The notes under the pieces: model-generated | Told to the model about the DNA's origin: nothing | Database searches by the model: none | Seen by the model: the letters and a program-made list of their open reading frames with translations, nothing else | Shown here: one piece after another, positions 62,447 to 64,000 of the stretch | How the letters are laid out: every line of letters begins with the position of its first letter | Numbering within the stretch: position 1 is the stretch's first letter | Made by a program: the position numbers and the translations under genes | DNA from: Struthio camelus | Taxonomy: Eukaryota; Chordata; Aves; Struthioniformes; Struthionidae | Assembly: GCF_040807025.1 (NCBI RefSeq) | Contig: NC_090982.1 | Span: forward strand, 78,037,931-78,101,930 | Direction of reading: 5' to 3' | Length of the DNA stretch: 64,000 nucleotides

Positions 62447-64000
62447 ATGGATGCTTTCATGGGTAACGATCGCCGGCCCAAGCTCTTGGAGCAGTCCCTC
62501 GTGTCCGACGTACGTGAGGAGCTGAAGGAAGGGCTCTGGAGTGGGGGAGAAAGCACCATGTCCCAGATAAACAGCACCTTCCAGGTCAGCATCCTCAAGG
62601 GGCATCAGGGCCTTCCAGGTCGGCATCCTCCTGGGAGATCAGGGCCTTCCAGGTCAGCATCCTCCTGGGAGATCAGGGCCTTCCAGGTCGGCATCCTCCT
62701 GGGAGATCAGGGCCTTCCAGGTCAGCATCCTCCTGGGAGGTCAGAGCATCACAGAGGCACTGGTGGTGTCTCCTGCCCCAGGAGGTCCCAAGCGTAGACA
62801 TGGATCCGTCACTTTTAGCTTCATAGCATCTCAGTGCACTGGGGGCTGCTGGGCACAGAGGTGAATATACCAGTGTCCAGCATGTCTGAGGAGCTTAGCT
62901 GCTGCCATGTCCAGCAGCTCTCCCAGCGTGAAGCAAGGGCTGGGGTTGCTTGTGCCCTGGGAGGGCACTGTGTACTGTAATCCTGCAAAGGTGCACAAGA
63001 CTCCCAGTCATGTTTAATTTTGGCCAGTTGTTTTCAGGATACAGTGAGGGACCCAGTTGCATTGGCCTGTCTGTTTGTCTTCCCCAAGCGTGCAAAACCC
63101 TTGGGCCTGTTTAGTGTAATCCTGGAAACCCAGGGAGTACCTGAGTCCCTCAGCTGGTAGAGGAGCATTTGTGTAGGGCTAGGCTGTGCCGTTTGTGACT
63201 TCTCTTCTCTTGGTTCATCCTTGCAGACCAAGCAGCTGATGCAGCAGTTTGTGCAAGCGGGGGAATGTAAGGTGCAGCTGGTGGAAGGAGAGCAAGTAGG
63301 GTGCCTTCTTCCTCCCATCTCCCTGCTGGGAGCACGTTCCCCGTCCCTCCCAAAAGACATCTCTAAAAGTGTTTCCTGCTCTGTTTCAGTCCTCACAGCT
63401 CTGGAGACAGCTGGAGGAGAGGATGGATTTTCTGCCAAAGAGAAAAGAGAGAGGTCATCTCCAAGCAAGTGTCATGGCAGCATCTAGGAGATCTGGGTCA
63501 AGCTTGGGGGAGCACTGTGGGGGCTAAGGGTGGGGATCTAGGTGCTGCACAGCAGCAGAGTGTGCATGCGGGGGATATGTAGTGGGTACTGTTGTGCAAG
63601 AGATTTGGCTGCATGTCTCCCCCTGTGCCACCACAGTTCATGGCAGGTACATGAAACACTGAAGTCTTGGTTGGACAACAGGCCTGTTTTCAGTGTAAAA
63701 AAAGCTGGCAGGAAAGTACTGTGCTCTGTAAGCTCATCCAAAGTGCTGCTGCTGGTTCGAGGAAAGAACAGCCGTTTCCTGGGAGCATCATGAGCAACAA
63801 CGCTTGGGTACAGCTAAGCTGCTGGCTCTAGCCTCCTGGCAGCTCTGTGTTTGTGTGTTGGGCTCTTCCAGGCCTTGAAAGACAAAAAGTACCCTGGAGG
63901 CAGGGAGGGGGCCAGCCCCAGCAAAGAAAGAAAGAATCAATCTTTTAAAAAGTGCAGAAGGGAGAGGGGGCTACAGTGGGGGCACCAAGAAGAGATGTTT
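62447..64000 (+). CDS. Unrecognised helical/coiled-coil protein, first 137 residues (cut by window edge)
   Basis: Four coding exons fit together in phase 0: 62447-62584 (46 codons), 63227-63295 (23), 63390-63464 (25) and 63872 to the window end (43, still open). The start sits in a good gccATGG context. The chain opens with a charged, leucine-bearing stretch ('KLLEQSLVSDVREELKEGLW'), continues with helical 'TKQLMQQFVQ' and 'SSQLWRQLEERMDFL', and turns Lys/Arg-rich in exon 4 ('SPSKERKNQSFKKCRRERG'). This looks like a coiled coil followed by a basic linker. I do not recognise the family. A faint likeness to the N-terminal coil of the meiotic protein IHO1 (VSxVRE) is too weak to name it. The exon 1 donor lies in a five-fold repeat, and the exon 3 donor appears to be GC rather than GT (CAA|GCAAGT); it is the only choice that keeps exon 4 open. 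Confidence 0.6.
62577..62746 (+). repeat. Five tandem 34-bp units spanning a splice donor
   Basis: Units start at 62577, 62611, 62645, 62679 and 62713, each 34 bp. Unit 1 covers the exon 1/intron 1 junction (CCTTCCAG|GTCAGC), so every unit repeats a possible donor, with GT at 62585, 62619, 62653, 62687 and 62721. The base at donor position +4 alternates A, G, A, G, A, which suggests that a 68-bp pair was the unit of later expansion. All have C at +3, a weak donor. The fourth donor would add 102 bp in frame (34 residues); the second, third and fifth would shift the frame. Confidence 0.9.

Noticed and set aside
62447-63464. Naming the right-hand gene IHO1 (meiotic coiled-coil protein)
   Set aside because: Only a VSxVRE-like word and general helical character agree; that is too little, and the mammalian gene lies in a different syntenic block.

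Overview
The window is vertebrate nuclear DNA, almost certainly from a bird. Degraded CR1 LINEs lie on both strands, including a clean 3'-end copy at 60744-61144 ending in the octamer repeat typical of avian CR1. Two chemokine genes read as bird CCL21 and CCL19. Every gene model here was built by eye from reading frames, splice sites and remembered family motifs; no database was searched.

Layout, left to right, all four gene models on the + strand. (1) 1-4540: no gene; one old CR1 fragment. (2) 4548-8081: a very GC-rich two-exon gene for a 1060-residue single-pass membrane protein with the hallmarks of the SPATA31/FAM205 family. It is preceded by six 22-bp tandem units, five of which carry TGACCTCA. 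(3) about 8.1-28.0 kb: no gene recognised; CR1 remnants and a local duplication in which one block is direct and the other inverted (18.1-18.9 kb against 21.3-22.0 kb). (4) 27996-30350: CCL21-like gene, three coding exons and a 3' UTR exon. (5) 37426-41455: CCL19-like gene, four coding exons. (6) about 41.5-61.4 kb: no gene recognised; CR1 fragments, homopolymers, small tandem repeats. (7) 61.4-64.0 kb: a GC-rich, CpG-bearing block and the first four coding exons of a gene I do not recognise, running off the right edge.

The order SPATA31F/FAM205 - CCL21 - CCL19 on one strand matches mammalian 9p13.3 (FAM205A, CCL21, CCL19), so this is the orthologous block. CCL21 and CCL19 are the two CCR7 ligands that draw T cells and dendritic cells into lymphoid tissue. 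Both genes here carry an ISRE-like GAAANTGAAA or GAAAGTGAAA element 15-16 bp upstream of the same 11-bp TATA region (GGATAAATAGG), which suggests an inherited, co-regulated proximal promoter. The SPATA31-like gene and the unknown right-hand gene have no evident link to the chemokines.

Most worth a second look: the avian SPATA31F-like gene and its CRE-like array; the twin chemokine promoters; a 34-bp minisatellite that multiplies a splice donor five times in the right-hand gene, followed two introns later by a probable GC-AG intron; and the direct/inverted duplication near 18-22 kb.
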